Origin: Tausonia pullulans
Taxonomy: Eukaryota > Basidiomycota > Tremellomycetes > Cystofilobasidiales > Mrakiaceae
NCBI GenBank assembly: GCA_951802195.1
Contig: OX637627.1
Coordinates: 682,001-746,000, forward strand
Reading direction: 5' to 3'
Length of the DNA: 64,000 nt
In this document: positions 1 to 11,667 of the stretch, piece by piece
Position numbering within the stretch: position 1 is the first letter of the stretch
How the letters are laid out: each line of letters begins with the position of its first letter
Program-made: the position numbers and the translations under genes
The notes under the pieces: generated by a model
The model's input: the letters and a program-made list of their open reading frames with translations, nothing else
Database searches by the model: none
Told to the model about the DNA's origin: nothing

Positions 1-3000
1 AGTTGGGCTGGAACATGGCATCATCGAACCCGCCGTCGCTGTTGGGCGTCGGCGAGCGCGTTGGGTCGCGGAGGGAGGAGACAGAGGAGGAGAGGCTCGT
101 AGCTGGATGGGGGTTGACGTTGGGGTGGGGTGGGGTGGGATCGATGCTCTCAAGCCAGCCTGAGGTAGTGATGTCAGCGACAGAGGGTGAAGAGAGTGTA
201 GGCTAACGGTCATCGTACAGGTGAAATACCTGTGAGGGTAAAGCCGACGAGGTGTTAAACTTCGTTGTTCACCCATTTGCGCTCGCAATACGACTCACCG
301 AACGATAAACTGGTGGTTCAGCCTACTGAGAGCGTTGACCTCGCGAAAGACCTTCTGCTCATTGTCCTCCTGCCGCAGCTTGATCTTCTTGATGGCGTCT
401 GCAGAGAAAATGAAGTGAGTTCAGCGGGGGAGCCTGAACGTCCACCTAGATAGCCGACCCACAAAAACGCCCATCGAGCCGGTTCCTGGCTTTGAAGACC
501 TCGCCAAACCCGCCCTGGCCCTAGAGATTTCAAAAGCGCCGGTCTCAGCGACTGAACAATTTCGAGAGAAAAAGAAAGCAATGCACCAGCTTCTCAACCT
601 CCTCAAAGTCTGTTAAGTACCGAGAGTTGTACGGAATGTGTTGTGGTCCAGGAGGGCGGTCGAAGAAGCCTCGCGTCGGACCCATGTTGACGCCTGGGGA
701 TAAGGCCTTGAGGATTGTCTTGCCGGAAGTGTCTGATTGGGGACAAGCGTGCGAAAGAAAGCAAAGCGTAAGGACTCATCGGATCGATTAGACGTTTCAA
801 AGGGCATGCCGAACCTCGGAAGCTGGAGGACGGTCCAGCACGAGCCGTCAGGTCCATTGTCGAAAGCTGGGTGACTGCTTCTTCGGCGGTCCATCGGTCT
901 CGAGCTAGCGGAGCCATCATTTTCTTGAGGGCGAAGGCCAGTGGTTCGGGGACATAGAACTCCTCTTAAAAAGGATAGGGAGGGGAATCGGAAGTCAATG
1001 TCCACAAGGCCTCGAGTCTGCCTTCAGATTCAGACGCACCAGCTTGCAGGACCTCGTCGAGCGTGTTGTACGCTTGGATGACATTGGCACCCCAGAGCAT
1101 GCGAATAAAGGTGAGCCCCGTGTGCCAGATGTCGCGTTTGTGGGAGAACGAGTGGCTCGAGGTGACCTCTTCCGGCGGGCGCCTACAGGCAGGCAGGCAC
1201 GTGAGAGGGCAAACGTCATCAGCGCTGCACGGCTGGACTCTTCAAAGTCGGACATCACCCACCAGTTCCAAGGCAGCGGCTCAGCTTCGCCCTCGTCCCC
1301 AATCTCAATTTCTGGCGGAGCAGACATGGCGACCTCATCAAGGAACGGGTTCGAACGGTCCATGTCAATGACACGCTTCCGGTAACAGGGCTCAGCGAGG
1401 CGGGCTCCGCCGGACGAGGAGGAGAGGATCACGGTGTCAAGAGAGACGTCTAGTGAGTGAGGCAGCCGGTAAGTCACAAGTGACGGGTGAGGATCCAAAG
1501 AAGCTGATGCGAACCGTCGTGCGTGATGCCCTCCTTTCGTATCGCCTCTAACCCGGCAAGGACTTGTACCAGGTGATCCTGCGTTCGAGAGACAACGTGT
1601 CAATGACGTTCATCCATACAGGCACTCGCAGATCGGCACTCTCACCTTGGCGAGCCCCATCTCGAGCCGTCCAGAGACTTTTAAGACGCTCCGTAGTCGC
1701 TCACCTCGACCAACGCGGCCCGTCAGGAGACAAAGCCGGCGACCCTTGCGGCCGAGGCCACGCTCGCAGAGCTTGACGCTGTACAGGGGGACGACCTGCT
1801 CCGTGCTGAGGGAGAGGACCTTGCCGCGGAGCGTCTCAAAGAGGCTCCGGAGTTTCTGGAGCCCTTGGGGGGACGAGTAGTATGGCGTTGGGAAGTCGAT
1901 GATGGAAATGGAGAACGTGTTATTGTCAAGCGAGGAGCCGCCGACGCTGAAGTCAAACCCATCCGCGGACGAGACAGAGCTCGACATAGACGGATCTGAG
2001 GGTATGGCAATGTACGTGCTCCAAAGCTTCTCCTTGACGCCGCCAAAGATCCGGAAGCAGCCCTCGCGACCGGCGCTGCACTCCTCGCCGTGCTCGCCGC
2101 TTGGTCGACCAAACGTGATCTCGGCCCACTCGCTGGGACCGGGTGGGCCATTCTGGGCCGAGGCGGCGGCGCGCGTGGCGGCGGCGATCTCGGCTTGCCG
2201 GGTGGACTGGAGACGCTTGTGCTCCGAGACCTGTCGCGAGAGGAGGAGTGCTCGCTGGTGAGCTTGTTGTGCGAGGTTCTCCTCCTTGCGCTGAGCGGAT
2301 GCGATGGCAGCCTGTGAAGCGGATGCGAGGATGAGTCACAACTAAAGCGGAGATGGGTGGCGGACGTTGATAGGTCGACAACTGACCGCCTTGGCTTCCT
2401 TCTCACGTTTCGCCATCTCGACGAGCAAACTCTCAGCCTTAGCATCGAGTTTGACCTGGCTCGCAGGCGCCGGCGGCGGCTGGCACTCAGCGGTGAGCCA
2501 GTCCTCGACGAGGCCGGCGATGTCAAAGACGACCTCGGAGCCGAGGAGCTCTCTTGCCCGGGCGAGGACGAGCTTGGTAAGTGTGTTGAGCTGGGCAGGC
2601 GAGACGTTCTTGGCTGAGGTGAAGGAGAGCATGGGAGAGACATTTGGGTAGGATTTGGAGTACTGGAGGAAGTAAAGACGGATGAGGCGGCGGAGATGGA
2701 AGAGCAAGACGCGGACAGCCGAAGACGGGTCAGCTGTCACTCTCGTAGACGAAACCGTCTCGTCGTTCGTCTCCCAGCCTCCGGCCATCTGAACATCACG
2801 GCTACTTCCACCCACCTTGACAACGAGCACGACCTGGACAGTCCTATCGCTGCCCTCCTCGACGTCGCTGTGCTTGCCACTCAACCGAATGCCAAACTCG
2901 CCGCCGCCGAGCGTACTCGCGCGGCCCCAAGCCTTGGGCTGGTTCGGTGGAGTTGCGAGGAAATCATCACCATAACTACCGTCGGAAGGCAAATCATCAG

Positions 3001-3183
3001 GTTAGCATAGGACATGGCGAGGTGGCTCCAGGCGCGCTTGTTACGTCGGGGGAGACAGGGTGTATACGGCGAGGAGGGGGGGTCGGGGCGGCGCAGGGGT
3101 GAGGGCAGAACGCACATGCTTCGAAGAGCTTCTTCTTCTTGCTGTTGCTTCTCGCCGAGTTCATCTGGAGGTAAGGGGAGCAT
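1..3183 (-). CDS. GCN2: eIF2-alpha kinase GCN2, N-terminal part (cut by window edge)
   Basis: This kinase senses uncharged tRNA in amino-acid starvation and phosphorylates eIF2-alpha. The first exon (3116-3183) encodes MLPLPPDELGEKQQQEEEA and runs after a 140-nt intron (2976-3115) into YGDDFLATPP. Together these give the LRSIYGDDF opening of an RWD domain, which binds GCN1 in this family. A pseudokinase-like region follows near 1000-2000, with KRDIWHTGLTFIRMLWGANV read at about 1040-1150. The catalytic kinase begins near 520 with the glycine loop GQGGFGEVFKARNRLDG, followed after an intron (about 320-405) by AIKKIKLRQEDNEQKVFREV, whose first lysine is the ATP-binding one. The RWD, pseudokinase, kinase order is diagnostic of GCN2. 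The rest of the kinase, the HisRS-like and the C-terminal domains lie beyond the left edge. The exon joins nearest position 1 are uncertain. The gene diverges from RAE1. Confidence 0.9.
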
Positions 3184-3700
3184 AGTGTGACTAGGGGGAA
3201 GGAGAGGGGCGAGCGTGTTGAGCTGGAACGGGTGCCTTTACTCCATTATAAGGGGAGCAGACGGCAGTTGGAGGGAGGGAAGCCAAGCCGTCGGCCTCGA
3301 CGGAGTGGCGCGTTGTCTCATTGTCTGACGCCTTCCTTGTGTCGTCAGGACGTTTCGCTTTCATACTCGCAAAATTTCAACATACCGGGTTGCACTGAAC
3401 TTGATCTGCGTTCGAAGGGTAGATCTCACAAAAAAGGCCCCTAGCAACGAGGGAACGACGACACGTGAGGGATCGAGGGAAGTTGCGGCTGTTCTCTCAC
3501 TTCAGCCTAACGACCACCTGTCTCTTGACTACCTTCCCCCCTCCCCCCCCCCCCCCGGCCACTCTGTATCTAGCTCTTTGGAGCTCGTCGTCGACTTCCT
3601 GAAATCATCTACGTCACCTGCGCGTGCCGTCCTTCCTTCTTGATCTGCGTCCCTTTCTCCTCGCCTACTTCCCCGTTCCTCTACTTCCACCACCACTACC
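3184..3700. promoter_or_regulatory. Divergent intergenic region between GCN2 and RAE1
   Basis: About 0.5 kb separates the two start codons and must hold both promoters. It contains pyrimidine-rich stretches on the plus strand, including a run of 14 C at 3543-3556, and no clear TATA box. I see no coding sequence in it. Confidence 0.5.
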
Positions 3701-5465
3701 ATGGCTCTCGTCCTCGCGAGCCAAACCGACCCGGAGCTCGTCTCCCCTCCGTCCGACTCCATCTCGGCGCTCTCTTTTTCTCCAACATCCGACATTCTTG
3801 CCCTCGCCTCGTGGGACAATTCGGTCCGACTCTACGAGACGTCCCAGCAAGGGCAATCCCAGGCGAAAGCCGAGTACAAGCATGAGGGCCCTGTCTTCGA
3901 CGTCTGCTGGTCGTCCGATGGGAGCAAGGTGATCTCCGTCGGTGCCGACCGGGCAGGCCGGTGTTTTGACCTTCAGACAGGCCAGTCTTGTGGGTAGTGG
4001 TGATGGTTTGGATGCACTTCGATCCCCGTGGTCGCCGTTCCTTATCCCTGACGCGCTCGCTCGTTCACACCTTCTCTCGGTCACTAGCCCAAGTCGCCGC
4101 GCACGACGCCCCGATTCGGAACTGCCGATGGGTCAACCAGGCGAACGGGGGTGGCTTCCTTGCGACGGCAGGCTGGGACAAGACGCTCAAGTATTGGGAT
4201 CTCCGGACACCGAACCCGGTCTCGACAGTCCAGCTGCCAGACAAAGTCTAGTGAGTAGAGGAGCAACGATCACGCGCACCTCCGATGGAACTTCTGAGAT
4301 GCTTGCTTGTCAAGCGGACAAGGGGATTGTGTGATTGCATTGGAGGACATTCCACAGTGATGTTGGCCTTGTGATCTGGCATGACGCAGTCATCGGCGGG
4401 CGGGGGAAGAGCAGTGTCTGCAAGTCGCGTTCGCGTCGACGCACGAATCTTGTCTCCTTCTCTCCCTGAACGCAAATGCAATGACTCCTGCTGATCATTA
4501 ACCCCCTCCCCTTCCTCAGCACCATGGACTCTCAAGCGAACCTCCTCGTCCTTGGGCTTGCCAATAAGTCTCTTCAAATAATCGATCTCAACAATCCTGG
4601 CACCATCTTTCGGGTTCATCCCTCTCAGGCTTTGCAACGATCCATTTTGGTGTCACTGACGTCTTTCGTTCCTCCAGGGCTCCGATTCGCCACTCAAGCA
4701 GCAGACGCGTGTCGTCTCGTGTTTCACCAATGGCTCTGGGTTCGCCGTCGGATCTATCGAGGGTCGCGTCGGTATCCAGTGAGTGGCGCTTGCTCTCCCT
4801 CGCTCTGCCTTTGATTATTGCTCTCTGACTTGCGCCCTCTACAAGACACATGGACCGGGCGATGGCAGACAAGAACTTCTCGTTCAAGTGCCATCGGCTA
4901 CCGGACCCGCCAAAGACTGGCGCCCCAACGCAGGTCTATAGGTGAGAGCTTTACGTCCTGGCCTGCCATACGTGAGGAGAGCTAACCACCCTCCCCCCTC
5001 CCATCCCCCTCTTATGTTCCAGTGTCAATGCCATGGCGTTCCACAAAGTCCACGGCACGTTCGCCACGGGAGGCGCCGACGGTCGGGTGACTTTTTGGGA
5101 CCACGCGAACCGCTCGAAACTCAAGAGTGAGTCTCTGTTCTCTTTCTTTAGCCCTCTTGAATCATTCCTTCCCTCCCCCCCCCCCCCCTCTGCCTTCCTT
5201 TCTCTCCAATCTGACCTCATTCTCCTGCCAACCGAATCAATCAGCCCTCGAAGCCCTCCCCGTCCCTCCAGGGTCCCCTGCCAACACCCCTGCCACGCCC
5301 ATCACCTCCCTCTCCTTCAATCACAACCAGACGCTCCTCGCTGCAGCGGTCTCGTACGACTGGGGGAGGGGCCACGAGGGAAATGTGCCTGGAGCGATGA
5401 TGACGAAGGTGAGGCTTCATGTGGTGAGGCCCGAGGAAGTTATGCCGAAGCCCAAGGCGAGGTAA
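3701..5465 (+). CDS. RAE1: mRNA export factor RAE1/GLE2, WD40 beta-propeller
   Basis: Rae1/Gle2 sits at nuclear pores, binds the GLEBS motif of a nucleoporin and helps export poly(A) RNA. Seven exons are read: 3701-3989, 4088-4250, 4520-4613, 4678-4778, 4856-4941, 5023-5126 and 5245-5465. All joins keep frame. The product has successive WD40 blades with family-typical text: [94 protein letters not shown] and [20 protein letters not shown]. It ends shortly after [17 protein letters not shown], the usual Rae1 C-terminal block. Length, about 350 residues, fits the family. The start follows the context CTACC before ATG. An intron between exons 6 and 7 carries a run of 14 C (5175-5188). Confidence 0.95.
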
Positions 5466-5746
5466 GCGCCGAAGAGGAGCGAAGGGGGTGGCGAGAGGGG
5501 TGCTTGCTTGCTTGCTTGGGTTGCTGCGAGCGAGGAAATCCATGTATCCGTTTTTCTTCTTTGAGAGAGATGCATCGCCCAACCGCTTAGTCGTCGGAAA
5601 CAGCCATGCATGCGATCGGTGTGTGTATGTATGCCCAGATAGAGAACAAAACAACAAAGACATCCATCTCTCTCAAGTAGCTAGCTAGTCCCATTTCGTC
5701 TGGAAGAACGCGCTCTCGTCAGCAGCTGCTGCAAACCGGTGACTGC

Positions 5747-6659
5747 TTACAGGAGAAGACGGTTCACCGTGGGATCCTTCTTGAACTCCTCGTAGTCCTC
5801 TCTGTTGAAAAAGCTGAGCTCTGTCTCGTTCTCTGCCAGATTTAGTCGCGGATCAGTCGACGCTCAAAAGACAGCCAGCAGCGAGTCGAAGGCACAAACC
5901 GATGCCATAAGAGTCAAGCGACGGGCCATTCGGGTCCGAGGGGAGAATCTCCGTCTCGTCATTGGTGAGGTTGATGATGAGGTTCATCGTCTACACGAGA
6001 ACATGGTCAGTCAAGGACGGCGAACGGATAACGAAGGAGGCGCAGCGCTGCGCGTCGCGTCGCGTTCGTCCGTCAGGTTCCATGTGGGTCCTCACCTTTG
6101 AGCCGTGAGCATGCGTGTAGAGCTTGATGGTGTCGAGGCCTGATGGTGACAGAGAAGGACCGGCGACGCGTCAACGGTGGAGAGCGACAGGACAGGCCTG
6201 GAAAGGGGCTCGGGCCGCACGGTCAATACACGTCCGGAACGGCTTGAAACCCGGGGCAGTCTGGATCTCTGCAGGGGCACGATGGAACCGCGAGAGCAAC
6301 AAGACAAACGAGAAAGGAAGATTCAGCAAACGCCGTCTTACATAGCAAGGGCATCGCCCCGGACTGACCCTTCTTGCACCGCTCCTGAAGCTTAGCGACA
6401 CCGCCCTCCTCCTCAAGGTCAACGCCTTTGAGGACGAGGGCCTTCATCGCCCGGAAGGGGAAGCTTTTGATGATGCTGTGGTTTCGACGTGCCGCGTGGT
6501 CAGCGCACGGTGAAGCGGGAGACAGGCGGACGAGAGCGACGATGGCACGGACCGGACGGTGAGGACAGCATCCTTCTTGCTGTTGAGTGTGGACGTCACT
6601 GGGTGGAGCGTCGGAGAAGGCGGCCGGGGGACGAAGGGGGCGAAGACGGGCTTAGACAT
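5747..6659 (-). CDS. UPF0538 family protein (C2orf76-like)
   Basis: Several short exons give a small protein matching the UPF0538/C2orf76 family, whose function is unknown. The first exon starts MSKPVFAPFVPRPPSPTLHP and ends near AVLTVR. It continues with SIIKSFPFRAMKALVLKGVD, then TAPGFKPFRT, then TIKLYTHAHGSKTMNLIINL, then LPSDPNGPSLDSYGI, and ends ENETELSFFNREDYEEFKKD before a TAA at 5747-5749. The family signature is a ubiquitin-like pattern: a basic HGSKT segment, an acidic turn, then a GI-x-ETE-x-FF-x-x-EDY block, and all of these are present. The N-terminal Pro-rich tail is longer than in the animal protein. The gene is convergent with RAE1 about 280 bp away. The identification rests on remembered family text, not a search. 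Confidence 0.75.
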
Positions 6660-7833
6660 GGTGAAATGCTGCTGAAGATATGAGCAGGAAGGCGAGGGAC
6701 GCGATTTCCTGAGGAAGGGAGGTGGAAGAAGCGCACGCGCCTTCCTCGACTGTCTCCTGCGCCTGTGTCGCTCTCCTCCGAAGGACACATGCCGGGTCCC
6801 ATCGTTGTTACCTTCCTAGGAAGCAAAGAAACTGCCTGCTAAGATCGAGAGACCTGTCCTTGAGCTGGTAGTAAGTCAAGGCAGCAGGAGAAAGCGCGCT
6901 GCGTTTACATCGCGATGAGTCGTCGATGCGAGGGATGGGAACCCTGCTTCTCTGCATGTCCTCACTCTCGGTTAGGAGAAGCATGCTGCACTAAAATAAC
7001 GAGTAGCTGGCAGAGTAGCAAGATCCCGGATCGAAAAAAAAAAACCCGTTCATGTCTGCGCGATCTCGATGGCATGCGCAGGTATCGATGGAACGCGCCT
7101 CTGACGCCAGCACTGTCCTCACCCCCGCCTCCACCCACCCACCAACGACTTCCCTCCTACGTCTCGTCTCCAACCACCCACCAGCTTCCCGCCCCTGCCC
7201 ACTTTCTCGACGCCACCTCTCTCAGACCGAGGGCCGAGCTAGCTAGGGAATCGAGCAACCGGGCAAGCAACCCACGACCTGAGAGGGCTGCCTCAGCCCA
7301 AGACGCCGTCGCGATAAGCTTTCCTTGGTCAGTCGTCTTGTCCTGCTCTCCGCTCGCATCGGTAGCACATTCGAGCCCTTATCAAGCCCCAGAGCTGGTA
7401 AGAGGCTTCAGACAGCACTCTCTGGTCTTGCCCCTGTGCTGAGTTGCCGGGGGATGAGGGAGGATGAGAGCTGAATAAGACGCATTTCCTCGATGTCTGC
7501 CGCTCCCTGCCCTGTGCCCGAGAGCAAGCGAATCACCTTTGTGCCCTTGGGCTGACGTCCTCTTCTCTTCCTCCGCAGTGTTAGAACCTAGACCTTGATC
7601 TCCCATCCCGTTCCTAGTCGCGACGGCTTCAGCAACGTGAGTCTGCTTTGATCCAATGCGCAAACGAGACGAGATCTCGGGAATGTACGCCTCGGCCTTG
7701 CCTCGGTCATTTCGACTGCGAACGCCAAACTCCGCCTCTCGGACTCACGCGCGCACAACGAACTGCTCACTTGTTGACTCACTCTCATCTTGTGTTCGAC
7801 CATCAACCTTCAGTCTACCATCAGTCTACCGCC
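6660..7833. other. Intergenic region, no gene recognised
   Basis: About 1.2 kb lies between the starts of the UPF0538 gene (minus) and the carrier gene (plus), so it should hold both promoters and 5' leaders. It shows CT-rich tracts on the plus strand near 7110-7210 and 7550-7600 and a run of about ten A at 7036-7045. Open frames here have no recognisable domain. Confidence 0.4.
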
Positions 7834-9226
7834 ATGCCTACTGCTGATCCTCCTCCGCTCTCCGACCCGCCCTCGCTCGTATCGACGCCTCTCTCGATCC
7901 TCGCAGGCACGAGCTCCGGCGTCACGAAGCTCGCCCTCGGCTTCCCCCTCGACACAGCTAAGGTCCTTCTCCAGACGGCTCCTAAGGGCACTTATGCGTC
8001 CCGGTTCACCACGCTCGACTGCCTCCGCCGGACGACCCTCGATCATGGCGTCAGGGGCCTGTACCGCGGCGGATCGGTCCCTGCCGTCGGATGGGTCGTC
8101 ACGGACGGCGTCCTGCTCGGCGTGTTGTGGCAGATACGGTACTCACTTTTTGACAAGGGCAAGGGCCGATGTACCGAGTCCGACCCACATTGGGACGGCT
8201 GCAATTTCGACGAAGGCGCCGACCGACGCCTCAGTCTCTCGGGTCACTTTTTAGCAGGCGCAATGGCAGGTGCTGCAGTGTGAGTGACTGAACGGTCCTG
8301 TCGATTGTGGAGCAACCTGACGATGGATCATTCTTCCGGCAGGACCCTCATCGCTCACCCCATCGACGCCATCAAGTCCAAGCTCCAACACCAACTGAGC
8401 CCCCGAACTTCTCCCCAAGCCCGCCACCTCCATCACCATCCCATCCTCCGCGTCTGGCCCTCGCCGCATATGTGCGAGTCTCATCACCTCCCCTCTCACC
8501 TCTTTCACCCATCCCTGGCCGCTTCGGCTTCTCAACGCGAGTTCCACACCCGACCTTCCTGGACGAAGGGTGCGCCCGCTGCCATCGCCCACGGCGGTGG
8601 TGGCGGCGGGGGGTCCTGCCACACCACAACCCTGCCCCCGTTCAAGTCGCCCGTCGAATGTGCTCTCAGGTTGGCGAGAGATCGCGCACTCTATCGGGGC
8701 GTCGGCTGGACGCTGATGATCCGGAGTGGTATGGGGGCTCTCTTTTTCTCGTACGTGCCCCCCCCCCCCCCCCCCCTCGCAGCCCGAGTCTCTGAGCCGA
8801 GCTTGATTAACACCTACATCTGTTGCCAGCTACGAGTTGATCCTCCGGTCGCTAGAGCCGACCCCTCTACCAAAATCCGCCAAGATTCTTCTCTCTGGGT
8901 CGTTTTCCTCGCTCTTCTTCTGGGCACTCCTTCTACCCGGTCCGTCTGAGCCCCTACTCCTCTTTCTTTCCAACCGGCCCTGACGTATATCTACTCTCAT
9001 CTCAGCCGACAACATAAAAGCTCGCATCCTTACCGACTCGCACCTCCGCCCTCGATACGCCAACTCGGCTGTCGTCATTCGCTCAATCTGGGCCGAGCAT
9101 CGCTCCCTCAAGTGCTTCTGGCGCGGTGCCGGCGCCGTCGGCCTTCGTGCGGGAGGCGTCAACGGGGTCGCGCTTCTCGTCTGGGAGGGAGCAATGAAGG
9201 CACTTGGAGAGCGGACCCTCTCGTGA
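7834..9226 (+). CDS. Mitochondrial carrier family (SLC25) protein
   Basis: SLC25 carriers move metabolites across the mitochondrial inner membrane. Four exons are read: 7834-8279, 8343-8750, 8830-8939 and 9006-9226. Each of the three repeats of a carrier is marked by its signature: PLDTAKVLLQ in repeat 1, PIDAIKSKLQ in repeat 2 and PADNIKAR in repeat 3. GLYRGGSVPAVGW, LYRGVGWTLMIR and CFWRGAGAVGLRAG follow them as expected after the matrix helices. The C-terminus has VNGVALLVWEGAMKALG. The substrate cannot be told from sequence; the pattern resembles the amino-acid or acylcarnitine-type group only loosely. Between the second signature and the following YRG motif lies a His- and Gly-rich stretch of about 95 residues, far longer than usual, which may be a true insertion or may hide an unrecognised intron. 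The second intron opens with a run of 19 C. Confidence 0.88.
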
Positions 9227-9508
9227 TAACTAGACTCTCATAGACTCCTTCTCCTATCATTTCTTGCTCCCTCGCTCGCCCGTGACGCCCTCCTTTATGT
9301 ATTGTTACGCATCTTCCTTCTCCCCTCTATAGTGTAACGACTCTCTCACATCCTGTCGGCTTCTCTTTGGTCTTCATTTCATTTCTCTCTCTGCATCTCC
9401 CCCTTCCTTACCTCCCTCTTGCACATCTGGTTTGTCCCTGTCATTCCTCACCTCTCACCTCTTGTCACACTTTTGGGTCTGCACTGTCAATCTAATGCTC
9501 CATCCCAT

Positions 9509-11283
9509 TCACCAAGCATCCAACCTCCCCCCTGCCCCACTCCCATAGCTCTTATCCTTCTGCCTCCGATCCCGCCTTCTTTCCTCCCACGCAATCTCCT
9601 CCTCCGTCCGCTCAACTTCGAGCCGCTCCCTGGCGTCGATTCCCTGCCCACCCTCGGAGATGGGCGCGTACCGCATGACGGTCGGCCATTCTTTTGGAAA
9701 GGCCCGCTCGAGCTGGCGCATCATCTCGTCCCACTCGCGCATGCTGCATGGGGAGGGGGGAAGGGCAGAGAGAAAGAGAGCGCGCGCGCAGGCATCAGAA
9801 ATGCACGCGCGTAGCGAGAGTGAAGAAAGCCAGACTCACGACATCCAGTTGCTCCTGTCATCCTTGAACCTTCCCGTCTTGAGCTTTCCATTCCTCGCGG
9901 TCCGCAACCTGGCCGTCACCATCGCCAGTGTTCTCACGGTCGGATAGAGCGTCTGGATCGACGTCAGCTCGAGCATGGCGTCTTCAAAGGCAGCCCGACG
10001 GAAGAGCGAGTCGAGGTAGGACCGAAGGTTGAGTTGGTCCAAAGGATAGGAGGCATCTCTGAGGGTCTGCCAGATCTCTTGGGTGGTAGCAGGGGTGCAG
10101 TGGGGGAGGATGGTGGTGGCCTCGAGGACCTGTGGGGATGAGGAACACGTTGTCGGTCAGAGACGTTCTCCCTCCAATTTGGACCGCTGCCTTTCGCCGC
10201 TCACAATCGAGACCAGCCGATTCGAGATTGTGTACCCCTTAGCACCGTCGTGAACCATCTCCCCTCCCGCCCCCTTCCACTGGCTCCACATGTGCCTCCA
10301 AAGCTCCAACCCTTGCTCCTCCGCCTGCGCACTCATCAGCGCACTCATCCACCCAATTAACAAGCTCTCCTCAAAGTCCGGCGTAAACATCGCCCTCTCC
10401 TCCAGAAACACCCTCACAAGTCCCATGTACCTGCGCACAAGCTTCCGCTTCCAAGGTGTCGTCGGACCGGAGCACATCCGGTCGTACGTGATGAGGATTG
10501 GGTCGAGCAGCGTGGGGATATCCTCCGTCCGAGCTTGTTGGAGGATGGGAAGAAACCGGTTGGGGTCCGGTGCGTCGTTTGAAGTAATGATCTCGTGGAT
10601 GCGGCCGGAGGGGGAGAGAGGAGTTGAACGACGAGGCGGTGGTGCCGATTTGAGCGCTGCCGCGGCTTCTTCTGGAGTCGCCCGCTTCCAGGAGGAGAGA
10701 CGGCGTAAATCATCGACTCCTGGTCCGAGAGTGTCGAGTGGGAGCATAAGTTGCTGGATGGGAGGTGTAGGTGGAGCCGCGGACGATTTGAAGCCTGAGG
10801 GCCCGGTAGGGAAGGCCGTCGCCGCCACAGACTTCGACGCGCTGGCGCGCTTGGAGGAAGCAGTAGGGGCCGACGTCGACGATGTCTCGGTAGGTCCTGA
10901 ACCCCTGTAAGGCTCAGCGGCTAGCACCCTCTCCGGCCCTAATCGAAGCTTGCGCGCCTCGTAGCCCTTCAAGGGCGTCTTGTTCGGGACGGGCTCGATG
11001 AGTCGGGGTGGGACGCTCGCAGCATACGACCGACGGAGGGTGTGGGTTGCGAGGACGCCCTGAGGAAGGAAGTATTCATTTCTGGGTCAATTGAAGCTGA
11101 TTAAGCCTACGAAACACGTCGGAGCATACCTGGAGAGACGAGGGCCCGGCTGGAAAGTAGAAAGGGGACCACCCGGCCGAAAGTCAGCCGTCGCGTCCGT
11201 CCCACTCTCTCACGTGTTCTCGCAACGACCCCGTCATACAGCTCGTTCTGGCGCATACCTTTGCAAATGTGGAAGGAAGTCAT
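9509..11283 (-). CDS. Unrecognised protein, probably mitochondrial and helical-repeat
   Basis: I do not recognise a named family. The main body (10157-10972) is an open reading frame with codon bias like its neighbours. It continues upstream into GVLATHTLRRSYAASVPPRL, an Arg-rich, acid-free stretch with an RRSYAAS motif like a mitochondrial presequence cleavage site. After a Ser/Ala/Pro-rich linker come helical segments such as FLPILQQARTEDIPTLLDPI, WKRKLVRRYMGLVRVFLEER and LLIGWMSALMSAQAEEQGLE. Further exons encode LDQLNLRSYLDSLFRRAAFE and MREWDEMMRQLERAFPKEW, and the end is basic and charged (EERRRDRRQKDKSYG). The spacing of paired helices resembles PPR-like mitochondrial RNA-metabolism proteins, which is an inference. 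The first exon and start (placed at 11283) are uncertain; the same frame stays open further upstream to 11514. The gene is convergent with the carrier gene. Confidence 0.55.
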
Positions 11284-11667
11284 AATGCTACGTTGTATGT
11301 GTGACCGGGAAGGATCCCTAAGGCGTAGACAATGGGGCAAGGGCAGGGGAGCCCGGGCTAGTTGGTGCGGCGCGCGAAGACAAATAGGGTGGACGTGGCG
11401 ATCTTTTAGAGTAGTAGCCGGAGCGAGGGCGGTGTTACAAGGCGCCCTGTGTGGCCGGCGTACGAGGCCTGGCGATGTAAGAGGTAGAGAATGGGAAGGG
11501 TTGGTGGTTGTCAAGCTGTCAAGAGGTTGAGTGCCTTCCTCTCTCTCTTGCCGAACAAGCGCATGGTCCGGCCTGTCTCTTCGACCTGTCGTTTAACGAC
11601 ATCCTTTTTCATGAGAATTGAGTAGCATGGATACGAAAAAAAAGACATATTTTCATTTGGCATCTGT
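11284..11667. other. Intergenic region, no gene recognised
   Basis: This 0.4-kb stretch lies between the uncertain start of the helical-repeat gene and the stop of the DUF7721-type gene, both on the minus strand. It probably contains the promoter of the former and the 3' end of the latter. An A-rich stretch near 11634-11643 is the only feature noted. Confidence 0.3.

Noticed and set aside
1723-2643. 306-codon open frame on the minus strand, Ser/Arg-rich
   Set aside because: It overlaps the GCN2 exons in another frame, its composition is that of shifted GC-rich codons, and the real frame gives conserved RWD and pseudokinase text.
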